A DNA stretch of 17,147 bases from assembly GCA_023386135.1 (NCBI GenBank), contig JAEWKG010000207.1, positions 1 to 17,147 of the forward strand. The letters are read 5' to 3'. This DNA comes from Pseudomonadota bacterium (lineage in GTDB: Bacteria > Pseudomonadota > Alphaproteobacteria > Sphingomonadales > Sphingomonadaceae). The notes beneath the pieces were generated by a model. That model searched no databases. It was given only the letters and a program-made list of their open reading frames with translations, and was not told where the DNA came from. Within the stretch, counting starts at the first letter, position 1. The number at the start of each line of letters is the position of its first letter. This document shows, in pieces, positions 1 to 6,426 of the stretch. The position numbers and the translations under genes were made by a program.

Positions 1-89
1 GCCTTGTTCATCGCGTTCTTCGCCTCGGGCCGGTTGATGGTGACGATCAGCACGCCGTCACGGACTTCGGTCAGCAGTTCCTCGCTCAC
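1..89 (-). CDS. Enoyl-CoA hydratase/isomerase (crotonase) family, N-terminal fragment
   Basis: Only the first 29 codons lie in the window; the gene continues past the left edge. Read from a GTG at 89-87, the protein begins MSEELLTEVRDGVLIVTINR and continues PEAKNAMNK. The strand 'GVLIVTINRPEAKNAMN' is the classic opening of crotonase-fold enoyl-CoA hydratases and isomerases, which hydrate or isomerise enoyl-CoA intermediates in fatty-acid and branched-chain acyl-CoA breakdown. The GTG start is chosen because a GGAGAG Shine-Dalgarno lies about 6 bases upstream, whereas the nearby ATG at 103-101 meets a stop after five codons. The gene diverges from the thiolase gene, and the two share a 97-base intergenic region containing an operator-like palindrome, so they are probably co-regulated. 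The exact substrate cannot be told from 29 residues. Confidence 0.8.
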   Translation of the reverse strand, partial: MSEELLTEVRDGVLIVTINRPEAKNAMNK

Positions 90-140
90 AGCGACTCTCC
101 CATTTCGCTTTGCAACTTGTCTTGTGCAGCTTGTCGGCAC

Positions 141-160
141 GGTTTACGTTTCCGTCAACC
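141..160. promoter_or_regulatory. Imperfect palindrome resembling a MerR-family LiuR-type operator
   Basis: The arms GGTTTACG (141-148) and CGTCAACC (153-160) are inverted repeats matching at 7 of 8 positions around a TTTC centre. The core TTTACGTTTCCGTCAA closely resembles, from memory, the operators of LiuR-like MerR regulators that control acyl-CoA and branched-chain amino-acid catabolism in proteobacteria. It sits between divergent enoyl-CoA hydratase and thiolase genes, the kind of target such regulators have. On the minus strand it contains a TTGACG that could serve as a -35 box. No convincing -10 box was found for either direction, so exact promoters are not assigned. Confidence 0.55.
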
Positions 161-186
161 TGATTCCCGAACGAGAGGATTTTCCG

Positions 187-1440
187 ATGCCCGAAGCCTA
201 CATCATCGACGCGGTGCGCACCCCCCGGGGCATCGGCAAGCCGGGCAAGGGTGCATTGTCGCACCTTCACCCGCAGCACCTCGCCGCGACGGTGCTGACG
301 GCGATCAAGGAGCGCAATCAGCTCGACACTGCGACGGTCGATGACATCGTGTGGTCGACCAGCAGCCAGAATGGCAAGCAGGGCGGCGATCTCGGCCGCA
401 TGGCCGCGCTCTCAGCGGGTTACGACGTCAAGGCGAGCGGCACCACGCTCGACCGCTTCTGCGGCGGCGGCATCTCCTCGGTAAACTTCGCGGCCGCGTC
501 TGTGATGTCGGGCATGGAAGACTGCGTCATCGCCGGCGGGACCGAGATGATGAGCTACACCGCCGCGCACGCCGCCGAGCAGGCCAACGCCGGCCTGCCG
601 CCGCGCTTGATGGGCTCGGGCCATGAGGCGCTCGACGAGCTGCACCCGCAATCGCACCAGGGCGTATGCGGCGACGCCATCGCCACCATCGAAGGCATCG
701 ACCGCAAGGCGCTCGACGACCTGGCGCTGGTCAGCCAGCAGCGCGCCGACCGCGCGATCAAGGAGGGGCGCTTCGACAAGAGCGTGGTGCCGGTGAAGAA
801 CCCCGACGGCTCGATCGCGCTCGACCGCGAGGAGTTCCCTCGCCCCGAGACGACCGCCGAGGGCCTCGCCGCGCTCAACCCCAGCTTCTCGAAGATCGCC
901 GACTTCGACATCGGCGGAACCACCTTCCGCAAGCAGATCAACCGCCGCTATCCCGACCTCGAGATCCAGCACTTCCACCACGCCGGCAACAGCTCGGGCG
1001 TGGTCGACGGCGCCGCGGCGCTGCTGATCACCAGCCCCGAATACGCGCAGAAGAACGGCCTCAAGCCGCGCGCGCGCATCGTCGCCTACGCCAACCAGGG
1101 CGATGACCCGACGCTGATGCTCAACGCCCCGGTCCCGGCGGCGAAGAAGGTGCTCGAGAAGGCCGGCCTCAAGAAGGACGACATCGACGTGTGGGAGATC
1201 AACGAGGCATTCTCGGTGGTCGCCGAGAAGTTCATCCGCGACCTCGATCTCGACCGTGAGAAGGTCAACATCAACGGCGGTGCGATGGCGCTGGGCCACC
1301 CGATCGGCGCGACCGGCTCGATCCTCGTCGGCACCGCCTTGGACGAGCTCGAGCGTTCGGGCGGGCGCTACGGCCTCATCACCATGTGCGCCGCGGGCGG
1401 CATGGCCCCGGCGGTGATCATCGAGCGCATCGACGGCTGA
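187..1440 (+). CDS. Acetyl-CoA C-acyltransferase (thiolase)
   Basis: A 417-residue thiolase that cleaves 3-ketoacyl-CoA with CoA, or condenses acyl-CoAs in reverse, in the cytoplasm. The catalytic set is complete: nucleophilic Cys92 in DRFCGGGISS, His371 in ALGHPIGATGS, and the C-terminal Cys401 in the MCAAGGMAP loop. The NEAF motif of the family is also present. The start is the ATG at 187, which has a GAGAGGA Shine-Dalgarno 7 bases upstream; the frame is open further upstream to position 4, but that segment overlaps the divergent gene and does not look thiolase-like. The length is a little above the usual 390-400. It is followed 5 bases later by an esterase gene, presumably in one transcript. 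The chain-length or branched substrate preference cannot be read from the sequence, so no gene symbol is given. Confidence 0.93.
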   Translation: MPEAYIIDAVRTPRGIGKPGKGALSHLHPQHLAATVLTAIKERNQLDTATVDDIVWSTSSQNGKQGGDLGRMAALSAGYDVKASGTTLDRFCGGGISSVNFAAASVMSGMEDCVIAGGTEMMSYTAAHAAEQANAGLPPRLMGSGHEALDELHPQSHQGVCGDAIATIEGIDRKALDDLALVSQQRADRAIKEGRFDKSVVPVKNPDGSIALDREEFPRPETTAEGLAALNPSFSKIADFDIGGTTFRKQINRRYPDLEIQHFHHAGNSSGVVDGAAALLITSPEYAQKNGLKPRARIVAYANQGDDPTLMLNAPVPAAKKVLEKAGLKKDDIDVWEINEAFSVVAEKFIRDLDLDREKVNINGGAMALGHPIGATGSILVGTALDELERSGGRYGLITMCAAGGMAPAVIIERIDG

Positions 1441-1445
1441 CGGCG

Positions 1446-2372
1446 GTGAGCACCCGCCACCTCGTCGACGCGGACATCGCGCCGCTGCTCGACCTGATCC
1501 CGCCGACCGACTGGTCGACGCCGATCACCGAGCTGCGTGCGATGTCGCGCTGGGAACTGCCGCCGCCGGCGATCGAGCCGGAGGTGCGGACGATCGACGG
1601 ACCGAACGGCCCGGTCGAGGTGTACCTGTTCGTTCCGACCGAGCGGCGGGGCGGCGGCGCGGTGCTGCATATCCACGGCGGCGGGATGATCATGGGCTCG
1701 GTGGCGACGTTCCAGGCCGGCCCCGCGGGGCTGGCACAGAACCTCGGCGTGCCGGTCGCCTCGGTCGAGTACCGGCTGGCGCCCGAGCATCCGTTCCCCG
1801 CCCCGCAGGAGGACTGCTACGCCGCGCTGCAATGGCTGGCCGGTGAGGCGGAAGCCCTCGGCATCGACGCAGCGAAGCTCGTCGTCGCCGGCGAGAGCGC
1901 GGGCGGCGGCCTCGCTGCGGCGGTAGCCCTGATGGCACGCGATCGCGGCGGGCCCGTGCTCGCCGGACAGGTGCTGACCTACCCCATGCTCGATCACCGC
2001 ACCGGCGGTCCTGACTGTCAGTGGAAGAACTCCGGGGTCGGCGAATTCGTCTGGACGCCCGAGGGCAATCGCATCGGCTGGGGCGCGCTCAAGGGCAACT
2101 ACGCGGCGGACGACGAGCGCAAAGGATGGTTCTCGCCCGCGCTGGCTGAAGACCTCAGCGGCCTACCTGCGACGTGGATTGGCACCGGCAGCCTCGACCT
2201 CTTCTTCGACGAGGACCTCGACTACGCGCGCCGCCTGGCTGCCGCCAAAGTTCCGGTCGAGCTGCACAGTTATCCGGGCGCAGTGCACGGGTTCAACATG
2301 GTCGCCGAAGCCGGCATTACCAAGCAGTTCAACGCCGACATGCTCGGCGCGCTGTCACGCATGGTCGCCTGA
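1446..2372 (+). CDS. Alpha/beta hydrolase, hormone-sensitive-lipase (family IV) esterase
   Basis: A 308-residue cytoplasmic carboxylic-ester hydrolase. It has the family hallmarks in order: the oxyanion-hole HGGG at 77-80, the nucleophile elbow GESAGG with Ser151, a likely catalytic Asp251 in GSLDLFFDED, and His281 in GAVHGFN. There is no signal peptide. The GTG at 1446 is taken as the start because it lies 5 bases after the thiolase stop; an in-frame ATG at 1386 lies inside the thiolase gene. The Shine-Dalgarno is weak, so translation may be coupled to the thiolase. Placement after a thiolase suggests it acts on an ester or lactone linked to the same acyl-CoA pathway, but this is inference and the substrate is unknown. 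Confidence 0.88.
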   Translation: MSTRHLVDADIAPLLDLIPPTDWSTPITELRAMSRWELPPPAIEPEVRTIDGPNGPVEVYLFVPTERRGGGAVLHIHGGGMIMGSVATFQAGPAGLAQNLGVPVASVEYRLAPEHPFPAPQEDCYAALQWLAGEAEALGIDAAKLVVAGESAGGGLAAAVALMARDRGGPVLAGQVLTYPMLDHRTGGPDCQWKNSGVGEFVWTPEGNRIGWGALKGNYAADDERKGWFSPALAEDLSGLPATWIGTGSLDLFFDEDLDYARRLAAAKVPVELHSYPGAVHGFNMVAEAGITKQFNADMLGALSRMVA

Positions 2373-2396
2373 ACGCGCCATCCGGGCGCGCCGGAC

Positions 2397-2425
2397 TCGA
2401 CATCGGGCCTCTCCGCTGCTATCTA
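2397..2425 (+). promoter_or_regulatory. Candidate promoter for the hppD operon
   Basis: TCGACA (2397-2402, five of six matches to the -35 consensus) is separated by 17 bases from TATCTA (2420-2425), a weaker -10 match. It lies 35 bases before the dioxygenase start, and the -10 box touches the palindrome at 2424-2441, as expected for a repressible promoter. This is a prediction from sequence only. Confidence 0.4.
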
Positions 2426-2441
2426 GTTTCACAAGAAACTA
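2424..2441. promoter_or_regulatory. Perfect palindrome, probable operator for hppD
   Basis: TAGTTTC (2424-2430) and GAAACTA (2435-2441) form a perfect 7-bp inverted repeat around ACAA. It lies 18 bases upstream of the dioxygenase ATG and overlaps the end of a candidate -10 box, so a bound dimer would block transcription. The size and symmetry fit a dimeric winged-helix or TetR-like repressor; no regulator gene for it is evident nearby. As RNA it could form only a short hairpin with no T-run, so a terminator for the upstream gene is less likely. Confidence 0.6.
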
Positions 2442-2459
2442 ATACGCGGAGACCCTGAC

Positions 2460-3563
2460 ATGGCCGACTTGTTCGAGAACCCCGTTGGCCTCGACGGCTT
2501 CGAATTCGTCGAGTTCTGCGCGCCCGAGAAGGGCATGCTCGAACCGGTGTTCGAGAGCATGGGCTTTGCGCACGTCGCCAACCACCGCTCGAAGGACGTC
2601 CAGCTGTGGCGCCAGGGCGGAATCAACCTGATCGCCAACTACGAGCCCAAGAGCGCCGCGTGGTTCTTCGCCCGGGAGCACGGCCCCAGCGCGTGCGGCA
2701 TGGGATTCCGCGTCAAGGACGCGCGCAAGGCCTACACGCTGCTCCTCGAGAAAGGCGCCGAGCCGGTCCAGGTCGAAACCGGGCCGATGGAGCTGCACAT
2801 CCCCGCGATCCGCGGCATCGGCGGCGCGATCGTCTACCTGGTCGACCGCTACGACGGGAAGACCGGCGACGACGATCTGACCATCTACGACATCGACTTC
2901 GAGTACCTGCCCGGAGTCGAGCGGCGTCCCGAGGGCGCGGGCTTCAGCCACATCGATCACCTGACCCACAACGTCTACGGCGGGCGGATGAAGTTCTGGG
3001 CGGACTACTACGAGACGCTCTTCAATTTCCGCGAGATCCGCTACTTCGACATCAAGGGCGAGTACACCGGCCTTACTTCCAAGGCGCTGACCGCGCCCGA
3101 CGGCAAGATCCGCATCCCGCTCAACGAGGAAGGCGAAGGCGGCAAGGGCCAGATCGAGGAATTCCTGCGCGAATTCAACGGTGAGGGCATCCAGCACATC
3201 GCGCTTATCTGCGATGACCTCGTGCCCGCGTGGGACAAGCTCAAGGACTACGGCGTGCCGTTCATGACCGCACCGCCCGAAACCTACTACAAGATGCTCG
3301 ACGAGCGCCTGCCCGGCCACGGCGAGGACGCCGGCGCGCTCAAGACCCGCGGCATCCTGCTCGACGGCACGACCGAAGGCGGTTCGCCCCGCCTGCTGCT
3401 GCAGATTTTCGCGCAGGCGCAGGTCGGCCCGGTGTTCTTCGAGTTCATCCAGCGCAAGGGCGACGAAGGCTTCGGCGAAGGCAACTTCAAGGCGCTTTTC
3501 GAGAGCATGGAGCGCGACCAGATCGAGCGCGGCGTGCTGCAGGTCGAGGAGCCGGCGGAATGA
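2460..3563 (+). CDS. hppD: 4-hydroxyphenylpyruvate dioxygenase
   Basis: This non-haem Fe(II) enzyme converts 4-hydroxyphenylpyruvate to homogentisate with release of CO2, a core step of tyrosine and phenylalanine degradation, in the cytoplasm. At 367 residues it has the usual bacterial size (about 357). Two VOC domains are visible: a degenerate N-terminal half (about 10-145) and a catalytic C-terminal half (about 160-355). By family alignment the iron ligands are His167 in IDHLTHNVY, His246 in GIQHIAL and Glu328 in VFFEFIQRKG. The C-terminal gating helix motif GFGEGNFKALFESMERDQ is present. A GGAG Shine-Dalgarno lies 8 bases before the ATG. It overlaps the next gene by ATGA, so the two are translationally coupled. 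Homogentisate dioxygenase and the later pathway genes are not in the window. Confidence 0.95.
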   Translation: MADLFENPVGLDGFEFVEFCAPEKGMLEPVFESMGFAHVANHRSKDVQLWRQGGINLIANYEPKSAAWFFAREHGPSACGMGFRVKDARKAYTLLLEKGAEPVQVETGPMELHIPAIRGIGGAIVYLVDRYDGKTGDDDLTIYDIDFEYLPGVERRPEGAGFSHIDHLTHNVYGGRMKFWADYYETLFNFREIRYFDIKGEYTGLTSKALTAPDGKIRIPLNEEGEGGKGQIEEFLREFNGEGIQHIALICDDLVPAWDKLKDYGVPFMTAPPETYYKMLDERLPGHGEDAGALKTRGILLDGTTEGGSPRLLLQIFAQAQVGPVFFEFIQRKGDEGFGEGNFKALFESMERDQIERGVLQVEEPAE

Positions 3564-4123
3564 GCGAGAACCCCGTAAGGCTCGGCGGCATCCACCACGC
3601 GGCCTACCGCTGCAAGGACGCCAAGGAGACGGTCGAATGGTACGGCCGCGTGCTCGGCATGGACTACACCACCGCCTTTGCCGAGGACCACGTCCCCTCG
3701 ACCGGCGAGTACGATCCCTACATGCACGTGTTCCTCGACGCGGGTAACGGCAACGTGCTCGCGTTTTTCGAACTGCCCAACCAGAAGGACATGGGCCGCG
3801 ACGAGAACACCCCCGCGTGGGTCCAGCACCTGGCGTTCAAGGTCGGTAGCGAGGAAGAACTGCTCGCCGCGAAGGCGCATGTCGAGGCGCAGGGCATCGA
3901 CGTGCTCGGGCCCACCCACCACGGCATCTTCAAGTCGATCTACTTTTTCGATCCCAACGGCCACCGGGTCGAACTCGCCGCCGATATCGGCACCGACGAA
4001 CAGTACGCCGAACTGAAGCGCGTCGCGCCGATGATGCTCGACGAATGGAGCCTGACCAAGAAGGCCCCGCGCCACGCCGACTGGCTCCATAAGCTGGCCC
4101 GCGAGGAGCACGCGAAGAGCTAA
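3560..4123 (+). CDS. VOC superfamily (glyoxalase/extradiol dioxygenase-like) protein
   Basis: A 187-residue single-module vicinal-oxygen-chelate protein. Candidate metal ligands follow the family pattern: His12/His13 in GGIHHAAYR near the N-terminus, His90 in WVQHLAFKV, and Glu139 in DPNGHRVELAADI. The C-terminal ~45 residues form a charged tail beyond the fold. Its ATG overlaps the hppD stop codon (ATGA), so it is made together with hppD and probably acts in the same pathway or protects it, for example on a reactive aromatic intermediate. The protein could be an extradiol-type dioxygenase, an isomerase or a glyoxalase-like enzyme; the sequence does not decide between these. Confidence 0.85.
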   Translation: MSENPVRLGGIHHAAYRCKDAKETVEWYGRVLGMDYTTAFAEDHVPSTGEYDPYMHVFLDAGNGNVLAFFELPNQKDMGRDENTPAWVQHLAFKVGSEEELLAAKAHVEAQGIDVLGPTHHGIFKSIYFFDPNGHRVELAADIGTDEQYAELKRVAPMMLDEWSLTKKAPRHADWLHKLAREEHAKS

Positions 4124-4249
4124 ATCCTCCCCGGACTGGGGACCGCGACGCGAAGCGGCGGGGTGGAGGGGCACCCGCCGTGTCGCGCGACCTCGCCAGT
4201 GCCCCTCCACCATGCTGCGCATGGTCCCCCTCCCCGTCCCGGGGAGGAT
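4124..4249. repeat. REP-like inverted repeat element (two 50-bp arms), possible bidirectional terminator
   Basis: The left arm (4124-4173) and the right arm (4200-4249) are inverted copies of one another with a 26-bp spacer. Each arm begins ATCCTCCCCGG when read inward from its own end, and finishes GGTGGAGGGGCA; the middle of each arm diverges, and each carries its own small internal GC-rich hairpin. The element begins directly after the stop codon of the VOC gene. Such palindromic pairs are typical of REP/BIME-like intergenic repeats common in sphingomonad genomes. The strong secondary structure probably ends or stabilises the hppD transcript. Nothing coding is seen in 4124-4292. Confidence 0.7.
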
Positions 4250-4292
4250 CACCGTTACCGCTCTGTTTACCCCTCGCCGCTAGAGCGGGGGC

Positions 4293-5594
4293 ATGCGCGG
4301 CGAGAACAAACCGGAAGTCTGTGTCATCGGCCTCGGCTACATCGGCCTGCCGACCGCGGCGATCATCGCCCGCGCCAACTGCCGGGTGACCGGGATCGAC
4401 GTGTCGCAGGCCGTGGTCGACACCATCAATCGCGGCGAAATCCATATCGAGGAGGTCGATCTCGACGGCCTCGTGCAGGGCGTCGTCCAGCGCGGGATGC
4501 TGACCGCTTCTTGCCAGATCGTGCCTGCGGACGTGTTCGTGATCGCGGTACCGACCCCGTTCGAGAAGGACGGCCAGCACACCCCCGACGTCAGCTACGT
4601 GATCGCCGCCGCCACCAGCCTCGCCGCGGTGCTCAAGAAGGGCGATTGCGTGATCCTCGAATCGACTTCGCCGGTCGGTACCACCGAGGCGCTGCGCGAC
4701 CGGCTGGCGGCGCTGCGGCCCGACCTCAAGATGCCGGGGCTGACCAGCGAGACGCCCGACGTCGCGATCGCCTATTGCCCCGAGCGCGTGCTGCCCGGCC
4801 GCATCCTCGAGGAACTGACCCACAACGACCGCTCGATCGGCGGCATCACCCCGCGTTGCGCGCGCAAGGCGCTGGCGTTCTACAAGCTGTTCGTGCGCGG
4901 CACCTGCGTCACCACCGATGCCCGCAGCGCCGAGATGACCAAGCTGGTCGAGAACGCCTACCGCGACGTGAACATCGCCTTCGCCAACGAGCTTTCGATG
5001 ATCGCGGACCGCATGGGCCTCGACGTGTGGGAGGTGATCCGCCTCGCCAACCGGCACCCACGGGTGAACATTCTCCAGCCCGGCCCCGGCGTCGGCGGCC
5101 ACTGCATCGCGGTCGACCCCTGGTTCATCGTCAGCAGCGCGCCGGAGGAAGCCAAGGTCATCCGGACCGCGCGCGAAGTCAACGACGCCAAGATGCATCA
5201 CGTGCTGGCCAAGGCGACCGCGCTGATCGAGGCCAATCAGGGCGTGCCGGTTGGGTGCCTCGGCCTCGCATTCAAGGCCAACATCGACGACTTCCGCGAA
5301 AGCCCCGCCCGGTTCGTCGCCGCCAGCCTGGCGCGCAGGTTCGGCGAGCGGGTGCGCATCGTCGAACCGTACGCCGCCGAGTTGCCGATCGAATTCACCG
5401 GCACCGGCGCGGCGCTGGTCGACATCGACACCGCGCTCGAGACCTGCGGGATGCTGATCGTGCTGGTGGACCACGACGTGTTCCGCGTCGTGCCGGCCGA
5501 GGAGCGCAATGGCGCGGTAGTCTACGACACCCGCGGCATCTGGCCCGACGCCGCGCGCGCGCCGTCGCCGCCGCAAATCCGCCTCGCCAGCTAG
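4293..5594 (+). CDS. wecC: UDP-N-acetyl-D-mannosamine dehydrogenase (WecC-type nucleotide-sugar dehydrogenase)
   Basis: A 433-residue NAD-dependent dehydrogenase that would oxidise UDP-ManNAc twice to UDP-ManNAcA, a precursor of surface polysaccharide. It has the N-terminal Rossmann motif VIGLGYIGLP (11-20), ESTSPVGTTE (123-132), the central-domain EMTKLVENAYRDVNIAFANE with Lys217 and Asn221, and the catalytic Cys271 in GVGGHCIAVDPWF. This Cys loop and the wording YCPERVLPG (161-169) are typical of the WecC/WbpA branch rather than of UDP-glucose dehydrogenase. The ATG at 4293 follows an AGCGGGGG stretch, part of which can pair in a small hairpin (4277-4288). No WecB epimerase is next to it. 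UDP-GlcNAc dehydrogenase (WbpA-like) is the main alternative. Confidence 0.88.
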   Translation: MRGENKPEVCVIGLGYIGLPTAAIIARANCRVTGIDVSQAVVDTINRGEIHIEEVDLDGLVQGVVQRGMLTASCQIVPADVFVIAVPTPFEKDGQHTPDVSYVIAAATSLAAVLKKGDCVILESTSPVGTTEALRDRLAALRPDLKMPGLTSETPDVAIAYCPERVLPGRILEELTHNDRSIGGITPRCARKALAFYKLFVRGTCVTTDARSAEMTKLVENAYRDVNIAFANELSMIADRMGLDVWEVIRLANRHPRVNILQPGPGVGGHCIAVDPWFIVSSAPEEAKVIRTAREVNDAKMHHVLAKATALIEANQGVPVGCLGLAFKANIDDFRESPARFVAASLARRFGERVRIVEPYAAELPIEFTGTGAALVDIDTALETCGMLIVLVDHDVFRVVPAEERNGAVVYDTRGIWPDAARAPSPPQIRLAS

Positions 5595-5604
5595 CCGATT
5601 GCCA

Positions 5605-5622
5605 CCGCCCTTTCGGGCGGTT
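5605..5622. terminator. Short GC-rich hairpin after wecC
   Basis: ACCGCCC (5605-5611) and GGGCGGT (5616-5622) form a perfect 7-bp stem with a TTTC loop, starting 10 bases after the wecC stop. There is no following T-run, so it is at best a weak or Rho-assisted terminator, or an mRNA-stability or attenuation element before the next gene, which lacks a strong Shine-Dalgarno. Confidence 0.4.
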
Positions 5623-5653
5623 ACCGCGCTCGCCGGATCATCGGGGGCCGCGC

Positions 5654-6301
5654 TTGAACGTCGTCATCTTCGGGCTGGGCTACGTCGGCAGCACTGCCGC
5701 CGGCTGCATCGCCAGCCAGCGCCACCGCGTCATCGGCATCGACGTCACCCAGGCCAAGATAGACGCGATCAACGCGGGCCGCTCGCCGGTGCACGAGCCC
5801 GGTCTCGACGAGCTCATTTCCACGACCCGCGCCGAAGGACGGTTGGAAGCGCGGCTGGAGATCGGCGACGCACTCGATGACGCCGACCTCGCCATCGTCT
5901 GCGTCGGCACCCCGAGCGGGGGCGACGGCGCCCACAACATGGGCTTCATCGCGCAGGTCACCCGCGACATCGCCGCGGCGCTGCAGCCCGACCGCGCCAG
6001 GCCGCTGACTGTGGTCTACCGCTCCACGATGCGCCCGGGGACGACCGAGCAGCTCATCCTGCCGATTTTCCGCGCCGCGCTCGGCGAGCGTACCGACGAA
6101 GTCATCGAACTCGTCTACAACCCCGAGTTCCTGCGCGAGGCGAGCGCGATCGCCGACTACTTCGCGCCGCCGAAGATCGTTGTCGGCACGCTCGGCGGCC
6201 GGCCCTCGCCGACGATGGATTTGCTCCATGAAGGCATCGACGCGCCGACCTTCCATGTCGGCATCCGCGAGGCCGAGGTGACCAAGTTCGTCGACAATAC
6301 C
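5654..6301 (+). pseudogene. GDP-mannose/UDP-glucose 6-dehydrogenase, 3'-truncated
   Basis: The first 216 residues match the nucleotide-sugar dehydrogenase family. The Rossmann motif VIFGLGYVGS lies at 3-13, SPVHEPGLDEL at 44-54, STMRPGTTE at 124-132, and YNPEFLREASAIADYFAPPKIVVG at 155-178, which resembles the AlgD/GDP-mannose dehydrogenase branch. The match ends in the middle of the central domain after EAEVTKFVDNT, where the family continues with a W-rich helix. From there the frame reads an unrelated Ser/Arg-rich tail and stays open to 6535 (293 codons in total). The catalytic Cys loop and the whole C-terminal substrate domain are missing, so the product should be inactive. The start is taken as the TTG at 5654, where the Rossmann fold begins, behind a weak GGGGG. 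The break at about 6300 looks like a deletion junction. Confidence 0.8.
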
Positions 6302-6426
6302 AGTCGCTCCTCTCGTTCCCGCTCCGCAATCAGGCGATGTTGTGCGTCGCGGCGTTGGCGGCGGTGCTGCTGGCGCGGTCGCCCGTTGCCGCTCCGCCGT
6401 TGCCGGATGGGGACGGACCGCGATGA
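6301..6426 (+). pseudogene. 3' remnant of an O-antigen ligase/polysaccharide polymerase gene
   Basis: In a different frame from the truncated dehydrogenase, starting at the break point, 41 codons read QSLLSFPLRNQAMLCVAALA and then AVLLARSPVAAPPLPDGDGPR before a TGA at 6424-6426. The pattern [H]SL..[Y/F]PLR followed by a hydrophobic helix is typical of the C-terminal end of O-antigen ligase (Wzy/WaaL-like) membrane proteins in polysaccharide loci. The TGA overlaps the ATG of the next gene (ATGA), as expected for the true end of an operon gene. No start codon or rest of the protein is present upstream. The identification rests on a short segment and is moderate. Confidence 0.5.

Noticed and set aside
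101..103. ATG as start of the leftmost minus-strand gene
   Set aside because: It reaches a stop codon after five codons; the GTG at 89 with GGAGAG upstream gives the crotonase-like sequence.
3930..5576. A 548-codon open frame on the minus strand opposite wecC
   Set aside because: Its translation is low-complexity Arg/Asp/Val/Gly-rich without family motifs, while the plus strand encodes a complete dehydrogenase; it is a shadow of GC-rich codon usage.
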